A stretch of DNA of 41,965 bases from NCBI GenBank assembly GCA_027579435.1, contig JANBPK010001257.1, positions 1 through 41,965 of the forward strand, in the 5' to 3' direction. The translations under genes were made by a program, and so were the position numbers. The notes below the pieces were generated by a model. That model did no database searches. It had not been told where the DNA came from and was given only the letters and a program-made list of their open reading frames with translations. Positions 1 through 11,427 of the stretch are shown here, one piece after another (positions within the stretch are counted from its first letter, which is position 1; each line of letters starts with the position of its first letter). This DNA is from Candolleomyces eurysporus. Its lineage: Eukaryota; Basidiomycota; Agaricomycetes; Agaricales; Psathyrellaceae.

Positions 1-306
1 TTCAGTGGAGCCGCCTGACTTTTAGCACGGTGTCAACTAAAGTGGCTTCTCCGGTCAGGGTATAATACAACTGGGGCGGCTTCAAGTTGACAGCCTCGAG
101 TAGCTTCAACTCTCGTGTCCCTAGAGTCGTAGTACTAACTCTTTTCCCTCTCAAGCCGCGTGAACCTTATCGATAGCGTAGTTATTCTTGTACTTAGAGA
201 CTCAGACCGCGTCATCTTTATAGTTTATTATCGCGAAAATTGAACTTATATTCGCTAAAACAAACACGGTCGTATCACCGATATAACTTGGGAAGAACTT
301 GTCGAG
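1..306. other. Left edge, no gene seen
   Basis: No reading frame of useful length or recognisable motif is visible. The stretch runs straight into the decayed DUF6589-like fragment and may hold more of the same decayed element, but I cannot show this. Confidence 0.4.
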
Positions 307-630
307 ATGTCAGAAACAATCATTCGGGATTATGTTGCATCTATCGAATCAACAAGCAAAGCTTGACGCCAGAATGACACAGATTGAGACAAGCTTTTTG
401 AAAACCAGTGCCTCCAAAACCGAGATGAGCTCTTGCCAGTGTTCTTGGAGACATATCATGCCATGAACTCAGGAGACATTGGTCGAGTGGAGGCAACATT
501 CATCAGCTGGATTTACCTGTTCCGGGCAACAGGAAAGCACAAGTACTCAAGCTACCTGCTCAAGTTTGAGCATGACCTGGACCCGTGCTGTGACCTGGAA
601 GTGAGGGTCTGGGTTTTGGTGCTTGTCTGA
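307..630 (+). pseudogene. Decayed DUF6589-like fragment
   Basis: One frame reads from ATG 307 to TGA 628-630 but is broken by TGA at 364-366 and at 385-387. After the second stop it gives a coherent segment containing HAMNSGDIGRVE, then a tryptophan/phenylalanine-rich stretch and ATGKHKYSSYLLKF. The order 'hAMxxGDxGRVE, W, GKHKYA' is what I recall for DUF6589, a family expanded to many copies in Agaricomycete genomes and often thought to ride on mobile elements. Only a small C-terminal part is present and no intact start is visible. The family assignment is from memory of the motif; the two stops are seen directly. It lies about 300 bp upstream of the STAND gene on the same strand and is probably unrelated to it. 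Confidence 0.5.
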
Positions 631-927
631 AGCAAGTTCTGGTGAGTCTCTGTCAGTTCCTCTTCTTCCTTTTATCTTTCTTCCCCTTGATTATTTTATT
701 TTTATTTTGGCCCACACTCATCAGTAGCGAGCCACATTGCCAGGCCCCACTAGCAGCTAGATGGTCCGGCTCCCGGGCAAGATTCCCTCACGAACATCAC
801 ATGACTCAAGCGTGAGACTTGCCCAGGATAGGCAATCGGCCTCTAGACTAGTCGAGGCTGACAAGATAAGGCGCCTAACACTTGTTTGACTTTCGACGCC
901 TACCTCTCAACACTTCCCGCCAAAGCC
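631..927. other. Upstream region of the STAND gene
   Basis: No coding signal is seen. A T-rich tract near 660-710 is the only compositional feature. The promoter of the downstream gene should lie here, but I see no clear TATA box. Confidence 0.4.
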
Positions 928-3900
928 ATGGCATTGAACAACAGCCAAAACTGCAATTTTCGACGCCTTAAGCTCTATTCGATTCACGGGAATTATGTCC
1001 AAAATGTTGCGAAGGATGAAGGTGCGTGCGTAGCTGAAAACCCGCTACTATTCATTGAGCTGATGGATCGATCTCGGCATCGATGTCCATCCAGATCGCG
1101 AAATCTTTGAGCGACTGTCACAAAACTTCGACAGCGAGCCTTATTCTGCGATCCGGCATGAAATGAACTTGGGCAAGGCGACCGAAGGAACAGGCGCGTG
1201 GCTGTTCAAAGACGAGTCCTTTCTCCAATGGCGTGACGATCCTGCCACTAGGCAGCCTGTACTGTGGGTTCACGGTCCCCCAGGCTCAGGGAAGTCTACA
1301 CTATGCTCGAAGGCTATCCGATCGCTCGAGGATTCCCCAAAAAAACCGAAAATCGTTTACCATTTTTGCGATTTCGCACGACAGTACAAAGAACTTGAAA
1401 TCCTCTCTATGCTTGCATACCAAATTTTGGAGGCAGATCCATCCGCACTCGCCGACCTTCATCCTCTCACGGTATCTATTTTATCCTCTGTTGTGCAGCT
1501 CAAGCGCACAGATAGGATGCGCAAGCTTATCACGGACCTTATCCCCCGATCGCCAAATGAGGTGATTTGTTTCATGTTGGACGGGGTGGACGAAGAGCTG
1601 GGCAGCCCACAAGGGCGGTGGAATGATGGTATTCTCCCCGTACTCCAATTCCTCGTTGGACTCGCTGCAGATTTTCCCCAGTATGTTCGGTTGTGGGTGA
1701 GCAGTCAGCGACGAGAGGAGATCAGGGATCAGCTGTCGAGCTTCCGAGGCATCGATATTGGCCCTTTTGTTCAAGACGATATCAACCTCTACTTGTCTAA
1801 GGAACAGACCAAGATCAAAGGTCCCCGGGAAACCGATAAAGAGGCCATCTTCCAGAATTTGCGAGATAGGTCGGCCGGTAGCTTCATCTGGGTGCGACTA
1901 ATGGTAGAGGAGCTCAGCCAGAGAACAAAGCCGAACGACGTGAAGGAGTTGATTGAAGTTGGTATGCCTTGGAGCCTGAACGATTATTATGGGAAGATAT
2001 TGGCCAGGTTCCCGAATCATCTGCGCGATCCTGCATCGTGAGTGATCTATTTCTTATTTCTCATGAGCTCTTGGACCTCAGACCTCAGTCTTATCCAGCG
2101 TGGCTCTCTCGCTTCTCGTTTATGCCAAACGTCCACTCCAGTTATGCGAGCTCTTGGAAGCGGTGTGGTGTTTATCCAGCAAGACCAAGGATGTTTTGGA
2201 TCCAGGCGACAAGCCATACAGAGAACACCTTCTTAATGCTCTGCAACCTTTAATCGAGCTCGTACCGATCCATTCAAACGGCGACGAAGTCGAAGGGAGC
2301 GAGTTACAACGCACTTGCCACATCATTCACTCGACCCTCAAAGAATTTCTCACTCAAAGTCCGTTGACCGCATACACCGACGGATTTCATTTCCAAGAGG
2401 TGCAGGTCTGTCCAGAGATCCCGGTGACGGCGTGCCTCGATTACCTCCTCCAGTCGCGCTTCTCGGACTTGTTGCAAAAGCGAGGGGACCAGTGGCACGA
2501 TATGACCGGAATACCCGCTTTGACCAACCAGTTTTTGCTTTACGCAGCTATGTATTGGGACAAACACCTGGATAGCATCACCGATCCAGAGCGACAGAAG
2601 GCGCTTATTCCGAAAGTCTCCATGTTCGTCAAGTCACCAAACTTTTGGACCCTGCTTCAGGTGCAAACCCTTTGGTCGCAGACTCATTTCTCCACATTCC
2701 ATAGTTCTGTTGATGACGACGCAGAACACCTGAGAAGGATGCTCCCGTTTTGGCTTTTNGCAGTCGGAGGAAGGACATCAGGCGTGGATGCAGACTCGCA
2801 GTTTCTTACGACAGTGGCGATACTTTCTCTGCTGGAAAAGATGTAGCGGCGAGAGCATCCCCGACACGTCACCGTATACCGGAGAGTTGGACCACATATG
2901 GACCGGCGCCCTGGGAGTTGATCATTTTCTGGCCAAGCGGAGGAGTCGCTTCTCCAGTTTTCCAATTGCTGCAGAACTGCCAGAGCACACAGGTCAAGAG
3001 CAGAAGATGTTTTTTACCGATTGTACCAATGAATCTGGCTCGGAAATGTATACGCTCGAGATCAGGTATGCTTATCTGTGGGCGAGACTTGTACTGGTTT
3101 TCTTCAACTGATCCACGTAGGCACGCCGACAGGAATTTACCCGCAGCAGCTGGCCATGGACAGTCATTGCCGACTGCGACCTGCTCTGCGATACTTATTT
3201 GCAACTCACAAACATGGGACCTCAAGAACAATACCCCACCTATCCTGAAGAGCACCCAAGTTTTGCGTGTCACTGCCAGCAGCTGCGACTTCGACTTTTA
3301 CGTTTTCGATCTCTCAAACCCGTACGCTCCAAACGATAGAGCACCGCTGGCATCTTTCTATTCCAATGGACAGGCCCTCCGAATCGGTAGTAAACTTTTT
3401 GAAAGAAGCTCCCGAGGAAAATTTATCGAAACCGGCAAGGTTCATGGCCATGCTTCCAGCCCACTCGGAAGAAGAGTATCACGCTATGTCGAGGAGGTTG
3501 CTCATCATGACCAATTTTGGGCGGTCACTTCTCGGACGAAATTATCGTACCGAGACTTCGATGGGGATTTAAGCGGTAGTGCTGGAGAAAGCGATGTCCA
3601 GGGATCTGACGAAGACGCAGTATACGACGTTGAGGAAGACTCGGGAAGCGACAGCGATGATAATGGTGATAGTGTCATTGCTGCTAGCATCGCAAGGGCA
3701 TCGTCAACTGATGAAGACGAGTGGGTCGAAGATGACTCGATCGTGCCGTACGAAAATGTCCTCGAGCGCTGGAGTGCAAGTGGCAACTGGGACTACATGA
3801 GCAGAGACCGGATGGCTTCGAGCTTGTGTGGTTCCAGCAGTGTTGGGAGCATGTCAATGTCACCAGTGCTTCGCCTAGACCCAGCTCAATGGCTCGACGA

Positions 3901-5140
3901 AGATGACGATAACGATAGCAATCACTGGGAAGAGTACTTCAGCGATGAATTTGAACCCGTAGACTCAGAAGACGCCGAAGATCTCCGATCCGAACCCCGC
4001 GCCATCATCTCGGTGTACCGAGCATGGCCCGGGACCACGAGAGCTACCTGCCTTTTCAGGAGGCGGGCTCCGCTGAAGTCCAAGATTTATGACTCACCAC
4101 CTGTCTTTCACCCGACGAAACCGTTGCTAGTATGGCCACTGGGTAATGGGGACATTTTGTTCGTCGATTACAAGAAGAGTACATCGTTCACGCGAAGGCT
4201 GCTCCCATCGATGCCCTTCAGTGAGTTATTAGCTCTCGCGTTCCGTTTCTGTCCTATGTCGGCTAAGTTATACTCTAGCTCGTCAGATTTCCATCCAATG
4301 CTACTTCTCAACCTGTGGTAAATTTATGCACATTGCTGCATTAGAAGGCCGTCGACCAGATCCAGAATCCAATGAAGCTTTGCCCCCCCTTCATCTTGCC
4401 ATTCTCACTTTGACGTACCAGCTCCCCCCCCAAGAAAATGACGCCGTCATCGCCACCAACTCTATTGCATCGAGTGAGGATTCACTTGAAGGAAGTGGAG
4501 AGCATTGCTACTCAACCATTGCCTTTCAATATGACATGGACAAAAGACTACTTGTATGTCGCCGCCAGTTGGCAGCTCTTGCAGGTTTGGCGCGTTCCAC
4601 TGTTTTGTGATCAAGGCAAGGCTCCCCAAATGAGTGATGGGGAATTAAGCAACTGTGACTACTCCCATCCTGTCGTGACACCGAACAAGACGATATTCAT
4701 GCCGATGACTTGTACTCGACGGTCTGTGCGTTTCTTTCCGGAGATAACCGGGGAATCGCCAAGCCCAGCTAGAGTCATCGTTGGGCACGATGTCGACTAT
4801 TTCGCGGACCAGACTCTTCCCTCCGAGGGTATTCTAGAGGGAGGATCGAGGTCACCGACACAACTTTCTGCCAACGAGCCAACATATACCTTGCTTATCG
4901 ACTCCCCGGTCGTTTGCTATCTTGATGAAGAGAAGGATCTGGGAAAATGGGTGAATTCAAAGGGTCGGACACAGCTAGCGGAAAACTCTGCAGTTGGAAC
5001 CTTGATCGAGAAGAGGGAGAAACAGATCCCGAATGGCGACTGTGAATGTGAGTACTCGGATGTTGATTTCATCTACTGGCCTCTAATTGCGGCTGGACTG
5101 TATTATAGTAGAACCCTATTATCGTCGAGGTGCTCTCTGA
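928..5140 (+). CDS. NACHT-type STAND NTPase, ~1300 aa
   Basis: Exons by eye: 928-1021, 1095-2037, 2099-3065, 3121-4220, 4279-5047 and 5109-5140; all introns are GT-AG and phases match. The frame closes at about 1300 residues only if N 2759 is dropped and the C8 run at 4424-4431 is read as C7. Start ATG 928 is the first in frame. The NACHT domain spans roughly residues 85-370: Walker A GPPGSGKS (~92-99) and Walker B ICFMLDGVDEE (~189-199), whose DGxDE form is NACHT-like. Two very acidic stretches lie near residues 830-860 and 928-955. From ~990 the protein carries the C-terminal region common in Agaricomycete NACHT proteins (FHPTKPLLVWPLGNGDILF, CYFSTCGKFMHIAALEG) and ends DCELEPYYRRGAL. I see no clear WD40 or ankyrin repeats. 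Fungal STAND proteins are linked to self/non-self recognition and cell death; the trigger here is unknown. The tail-to-tail neighbour is the AAA ATPase gene. Confidence 0.85.
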
Positions 5141-8100
5141 TGATAATTGACCCAACCTGTTTCCCTATCTCCCAACACGTCGGCCAAAGGATTCTAAAGG
5201 AAACTCCGGCTGCCAGTGGTTGATTCTTTTAGCTTACGACATAACTAACGGTTGTGCATTTAGTACCCTCTCGACGCTACATCTCTCAGTTGCATGTTCA
5301 AATAGAATGGCCCGTCCGAGCATACCTGGACACCCGGGCGTTGCTGGAGAAATTTTGATTCGTTGTATTCCATTCTTTTCCATCAAGGCTTTTAGAGACC
5401 TTGATTGTTGATGTCGGTACATATGTCCACAGTATGAGGCAGGTGAAAATGTAACAAGCACATTTAATGGAGAGCTCGGGTCCATGATTGATACAGTCTG
5501 ACAGAGGCAGGAGAACTGAATGCAACAAGTAGGATGAACAGCCATAAGAACGGTGAGAGGTTACTATCGTCGACCGTTGATTCGGTAGGGCCCCTGGTTC
5601 GATCACTTTCTCATTTCATGGTCTCTTCGTCAAAAAGCAGGGCTCACGTCGTGATAAACGTGCTCATCGACCCATGGCACTTCAAATCCCTTTTTTTCCA
5701 GAGGAGAAAGTCCAAAATTTGAACAAAATGGACTTCGGTCAAGCGTCACACCTGTCACGCTTCCCTGCCAAAAGGCGTGACATTGTGTGACTGACCGAAT
5801 CAGGGTCTACCGAATCAACGACAATAGTATCTGGATTACCAGCTCAATGGAGCCAAATCTTCACGATGGCGTAATTGTGAAAGAATCCCGCTTAACTCAA
5901 GCATTAGTCAAAATAAACCAGTTAACATTATGCAGTACATCAGGCGACCAGGTGAAGTACACTATACATCTTCCAAAACCGCTGCTCCAAAAAGGCTTTC
6001 TGGAATATCGGGTCTAGCATCCACCATCCATAATATGACGTCGAACATGAGTTCATCAAGCTTTTGCGGGAACACAGGAGAGCATAGGATGGGTTAATTC
6101 ATGCCAGCCAAAGCTCCTCCAATGAACCTCGCTGTTAAATAGCGACATTCTACGATGAATAAGCAGCAGTCTTGTCTTTGCAGATTGATCTCTTGTATTA
6201 TAGCACTTCTTGGCCTGCAGACGCTTGCTAGGGTGGTCCCAGGATATTACTCTACCAATTTAGATTGCATGAAGCAAGAAGTCGGTTCCGTAGAAGCCCC
6301 CACCGAATTGAATGCATAATGATACTTCAATCGACGACTGTCACGACATGGTTGACTGACCGAAAGGAACCTAATATAGTAAAAAAAAAAGAGAAACTAA
6401 TGTATAAACCTGTCCACTATAGTGTCCAACGTTGACAACATAATATCCATACCATTTGAATCAACAACATAGACCGGCGGAAAATAAAACATACTGTGAG
6501 ATACTCAACGGATACCATATTGGAAAGGTCACGGTACAAGATATATAGAATCGTCAATCAATAAGACTTCAGCCAACAAGATTATCGATAGTAATAAGGT
6601 CGGAATAGAAATATAAAGCAAGTACTTTTCAAGATGGGGAGCCACACCGTAGCTCGTCGATCAGATTTGATCTAGTCCAGTCATTCCGCACTTGGGTCGA
6701 TGTTGAAGGATATCCGTCAGATAAGCGGCTACAGCCAAACCGACAAATAAACCTAAGATGGTGACAATGGCTGCGGATCCTGAGTGTTAAATCTCGACGC
6801 CGGAGTCTCTACGTATCATGAAAACGGCACTCACCGAAGTGGGTAGTAAGATTTAGAGGACCATGCCTGGGAGGCGGATCACAAGTCGCCTTTCCCTGCT
6901 CCCAATCCCTTCCCATCTTCATAACCATGTTGATGTGACGGATACTAAGAGATTCCCGCTCTCCGGCGGCAAATGATTGGGCAACAGATATATTGTTCCT
7001 GATCTGGAGACAAGAGACGAGCTTGGAAATCGGCGTTACGTCGGGTGATACTTTGAAGACGTACCTGACGACCGTTCATGGGGACCTTGGCCAAAGTCTT
7101 GATGTCGCGCGGCGTAATATTACCTTTTCCTGATGTGTGGGATATAAAGTTTTCCCAGATCCGTTGGCGCAATTCCATGGAAAGCGGAGGATAGAAAACG
7201 GTGAAGTGGATTCGACCTGGAAAAGTAAGATCAGGAGCGATAGGATCTGCTTGACTCTTACTACGCACTTTCGAAGGCAGGGTCGCAGTGGGTGATCAGA
7301 TTGGTCGTCAAGATAAGGATGCCTTGATAATATTCGAGGTTACGCAAAAAGACGGAAACGAGGGCGTTGCGCTCTACGTTTTNCGTTGTCTCGTTGAGCG
7401 AGAAAAACGTCTGCTTCATCGAGAAGCACAACAGCTCGCCACCTCTGGGCCAATTCCAGGACGCGTTTGAGACTTGATTCAGCGTTGTCTACGCTCGAGG
7501 TGCCCAACTCTCCCGCTGAGAGGTAATACAGAGGGCTTTCGGTTGCCTAGAGCAATCGAATTATTTTGGGAGTATATGAATTTGACACGATGAGCTCGTA
7601 CCTCTGCAACTGCCTCAGCGGTTAGTGTCTTTCCGCACCCAGGCGCACCGCACAATAGCCCTACTAAACCTTGACCCTTCCCCTTGACAACATCGTCGAA
7701 TCCTGAATTTCCTGCCCGATGTTGTTTCACCATTGACAGCACCATTCTCTTCAGATCCTCGTCGAGAACCAGCGATTCAAAGGGTCTCGGCGACCACTCT
7801 ACGTCAACTAATCGGTCCAGAGGAAAGCCGCCCCAGCGCTTTGTTGTGAAAGAGAATCCTGTCACAACAGGATTGCATAGCATGAAATGCTCGTCTGTAA
7901 GCTTCCCGGTATCCAGAGGGGATGTAACTGTGCAGTTAACCGAGGAGCTTAGACTTAATTGCCGAAGCCGATAGGAGGTAGGATCAATCATAACACGGCC
8001 AGAGGTCTACACGATATGTAGGCGTTGGCATATGAAGTTAGCAACTCTTCGAGACGAAAATAGCTGTATAACGCACATTGAGCCTGTAATTTACGGACTC

Positions 8101-9137
8101 CGTGGGGTCTGAGTCTTCTCGAGAGAAAAAAGGCGATCCAGAGTTTCCGTAGACGGCGAACCCACACGTCTCCATGTACTTCCGCGGGCGAAGCGCAAGG
8201 AGTCTGTGGCCTCTTTTGAGCGCCTTCTCGCGTAGTTCGATTTCTTTTGGGTAGTATTTCAGTGGATATATCGGCAAATCGTGTACCCGGCGTATGCCAT
8301 CGAACTGTTGGATGCGACGCTCGACTGAGCAAAACCCAAATGCCTTCCCGTCGTCAGTGACAGCAAGGGCTTCAATGACAGCATATTGACAATCGCTACT
8401 TCTTGAGCGACGCAATCGGAAGGACCGAGCCTTGAGAATAAGTTCTTGTTCAGTATATTCGTCATAAGCGTAGAGTAGACTCCCTGGGCGGTAGAGGGTC
8501 CAGAGGAGGTCGAACGTGATGGAAGCCGGCTCTTTCCACAGAAGAGCTTCCAGGTCCTTGATTGTGGGTGTGTAGTCTTCTTCTATGTATTTTAATGCGA
8601 CATCGAGGTCGTGAATAAATTCTTTGTCTTTTCCTTCCTTGGCATTTTCTCTCATGCGGCGGGTACTAAGCTCTTCACGCGAGAGAAAGAGCAACCGATC
8701 GCTACACTAATTATAGAGTGAGTATATCTTGATCGAAACATGATTAGTACCGAGCACTCACTGAAGGTGGCTTCCGAGCTATTTCCAAACCGTGGGGCTC
8801 AATCTCGTCGTATATCTCTCTTAAAACGGAGGCGAGCTTCTTGCTCCTGACGTCGATTTGAATCCCATGAACCTGGTTCTCGGGTCCGAGCTGTCGCCTG
8901 ACAAAGAGAATCGGCTTGTTATGTTCGAACTTCTCAACTTGCTTCTTTGAGTCGGTTATGCGACCAGTCTTTCTGTAGAGAGTTACGCCCTTTCGACTGC
9001 CATGAAAAATTGATAACTTTTCAACTTCAGAAAATACATCTGGGTGCACGGAATACGCACGGGTCCAAGCTAGCCCATCGTTATTCATGTTGCGACGCAG
9101 AGGGCGTAAAAGGTGTACTTACCGCTGATCAACCCTC
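5105..9137. repeat. Segmental duplication, long copy
   Basis: This interval matches 11428-13339 in the same orientation and order in three blocks: 5105-5250 with 11428-11630 (last STAND exon and its flank), 6432-7480 with 11769-12850 (3' half of the AAA gene and its flank), and 8664-9135 with 12851-13337 (5' part of the AAA gene). The pieces missing from the other copy are about 5250-6430 and about 7480-8664. In AAA exon 6 (152 nt) I count about 21 differences, roughly 86% identity, so the event is old. Confidence 0.85.
5141..6660. other. Convergent intergenic region
   Basis: Between the 3' ends of the STAND (+) and AAA (-) genes. No convincing coding frame. Parts resemble the 11.4-12.0 kb region (5105-5250 to 11428-11630; 6432-6660 to 11769-12060), so the duplication also carried 3' flanks. 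An A10 run lies near 6381-6390. A short inverted repeat, gtcacgc/gcgtgac, lies near 5754-5781. Confidence 0.6.
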
Positions 9138-9199
9138 GTAATGCGTGATGAGAGGCTCGCATCCAGCTCAGACTGGTTTGCTGCTTCTGTTGGTGCCAT
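6661..9199 (-). CDS. DUF7025-type AAA ATPase, C-terminal membrane anchor
   Basis: Exons in transcription order: 9199-9123, 9069-8762, 8706-8077, 8006-7602, 7546-7269, 7216-7065, 7003-6835 and 6779-6661, about 710 aa. From 9069 onward all phases fit once N 7383 is dropped; exons 1 and 2 disagree by one base, so the start (MAPTEAANQSELDA) is tentative. Residues ~1-340 form an N-terminal region of the kind called DUF7025 in fungal AAA proteins. The AAA module carries Walker A GAPGCGKT (~458-465), Walker B VVLLDEADVFL, a sensor-1-like ILILTTN and a lid region. The last exon encodes GSAAIVTILGLFVGLAVAAY, a probable single membrane helix ~20 residues from the C terminus. That suggests a tail-anchored enzyme with the ATPase in the cytosol. 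BCS1-like AAA proteins usually have the helix at the N terminus, so this layout differs. Substrate unknown. Confidence 0.85.
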
Positions 9200-10251
9200 C
9201 GGGTTGTGGTGAGTGGAAGGAGGAAAGAGTGCCGAAAGGTGTTCCACTGCGAGTGGCTCTTAAGTGAATTGTGCCATGCTGTTTCCGCGAGGCGCAAGCC
9301 TCCAAGAGGCTTGCATGCTCATGACCGTCTTCCTCATGTTGGCGGAGAAAACATACGGCTCAGTGGAATGTTTCAATACAACATCGGTACATAGCCCACG
9401 AGAAAACAGTTTTCAGATGTTCCGAAGTTCCGTCGGGCGCTCTGAAGGGGTGAAAAAGGCATGAAACGGGAGGCTCAATTTCTTGGGGGGATGGGATGAG
9501 CTGTACACCTTTGAAAATGTGGCAGTCCAGCCACGATGTACAGGACGAGGTGCCTTGAGCTGCATGGTAAGATGCAAACCCCAGTGTAACTGGTCCCGAC
9601 CAGGACTGCCTCGTGGTGCAGTAGCAATGCACGCTGTTGCAGGCCATCTCCCGATATGTGGGACAAGGTGAGAGGGCCAAGAAATCAGGATGACAAGAAG
9701 GTAAACCGACAGAGTCGGCGACGTTTCAGTACCTTCAGTGACGACGCTGAATCTCTGAGAAGAGCAGCCACATTCAAAGGATGGACCAAGGCGGCCAAAA
9801 CACACGTTTCCAGGGGTTATGTGTGCATTGATTACTATCTTGCCTCAAGGCCTGGATTGAAGGCGAGTCGTGGTGCCTACCATTGTGCCTCATTTCATTC
9901 GTTCCTCGAGCCTCGTGGTCAGCTTAGCACAGCCTGCGAAGCGGAAGGGAAGGCGAAGATTGGATTGGGACAAAAGCCGCGATGTTGAACGGCAACAGGC
10001 CCCCAAATGTCTTTGATGTTTGCAATTTCTGTCCAGACCAGGATATCATGTCTGTCAGTTAGTTCAAAGTCCAGCATTTTGGATCAAATCACCGTACTAC
10101 GGGGGCCACACCTTACAGTCATTTGCAAAATAAATTGCAGTCGTTTTGTTTTGAGCAAGTTGTGACGGCTGTCAGCAACAGTCATTGCGAAATTGGGGTG
10201 GAGTGGTTCAGAGGGACGCATTTGTCAGTTACGTTTTCTCTAGCAGAGTGG
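9200..10251. other. Non-coding region upstream of the AAA gene
   Basis: Several overlapping frames of 60-130 codons exist on both strands, but none shows family motifs, sensible splice partners or consistent composition. The AAA promoter should lie just right of 9199; no clear TATA box was seen. Confidence 0.5.
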
Positions 10252-10853
10252 TGTGGCATATGCCAAGAGGTGGCAGATTCTCTGATCGCGGACCGATTCC
10301 CACGGCAACCCCCANCCCCCCCCAACCAGAATGGGGAAATTTGCGTGCAATGTTTGGCTCTGCCGCGAGTGATGTCCAACGGCACAAGTCCTGAGGGCTG
10401 CTTCTCGTTCTTCGTTTCAGTGTTGCGTTCAGAGCGAGCTATTTTGTATGCCCAACTAAAGTACTACGAGAAGCAGCGATTATGCCTAAGATTACTATCT
10501 TTGAGGCAAAGCCCAACCCAAGTCACTTTGTGACCAAGCCTAAGCTCAGCTTTGAATCGTCGGTCGATACCAAGACGACTCATTTGGACTTCTTCGTGGA
10601 TCATGGAGCAATTACTATTCCACGAGCAAATGTTGAATGATTATGATTATAATACAGGAACGAGCAGCAAAGCTTCGAATATAAGGCGAAGAGGTTGGTT
10701 TCAAGGCTCTCGCCGAATTGCCGAATTGCTGATGGTGAGAGGAAGCCGTGTTCGCCGTCCATTCGGAGTGTTCCATGTTGGCATCAGCTCAGGGTCGTTT
10801 TTGTGGGAACCGGTCCACGATCGGTGAATCTGCCACCTCTTGCCAACTACCAC
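10252..10853. mobile_element. ~600-bp element with inverted-repeat ends
   Basis: The left arm at 10261-10303 (starts tgccaagaggtggcagattc) is repeated in reverse complement at 10803-10845 with about 5 mismatches in 43 bases; weaker similarity extends a few bases further out on both sides. The interior has no credible protein and contains a C-run with an N at 10315. This fits a non-autonomous DNA transposon (MITE-like) or two inverted copies of one short repeat. I could not identify flanking target-site duplications. Confidence 0.5.
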
Positions 10854-11427
10854 AGGTCGCCCCTCCGCGTCAACATCCCGAATTTTGCTCTCGTTCTCCC
10901 ACCTCAAATGATAGAATACACTCGCCTGATCATAGTGATCTCTTTTTCTTTCCCACCTGCCCTCTAAAACTGTGTGGTTAGGTCGCGGATCCCAGTTTCT
11001 TTGGGTCTACCCACTCTTTGTACTTACCTGCGCACTCCACTCTTTGGCTTTGTGAGTCAAACAAAAATTTATCTCTTCCCCTCAGAGATGTAATTCTTTG
11101 ACCTCGATGTCTCGGACTCTCTCTGGCCTGCTGGAAAGCTCTTAGCTGGTCCATGGGATCTTCCCGACTCACTGCTTGGGGTTGGCTCCCGAGCTAGCGC
11201 CGAAGTTCACCGCCACCCTTAGAAACTCGGACTGACAACTGCGTCATCCTCCAAGTTTCCAAGGTCACTTCTCCCTCTGTTCTTATCTCAGTCCTTCTCA
11301 CCGGCCTACGTCACTTCTCTCCCTCTCACCATCTCCTTGTTCCTCCTTGTTCTAACGGATTCCCAGAAAGGAATGTGATTCATTCCTATTCTTTCGGGAA
11401 GTCCTTTCCCTCACTACGTGACCTTGT
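10854..11427. other. Non-coding region before the short duplicate copy
   Basis: Pyrimidine-rich on the plus strand (about 11240-11340). A small foldback, gaatgtgattcattc, lies near 11370. No gene is supported. The sequence does not resemble the STAND gene body, so the duplication starts near 11428. Confidence 0.45.

Noticed and set aside
3267..3572. 101-codon frame inside the STAND gene with protein-like composition
   Set aside because: Splice phase from exon 3 leads into the other frame, which stays open into the clearly real acidic and C-terminal parts.
9413..9988. Overlapping 110-130 codon frames
   Set aside because: Opposite-strand frames overlap, none has protein-like motifs or supported starts.
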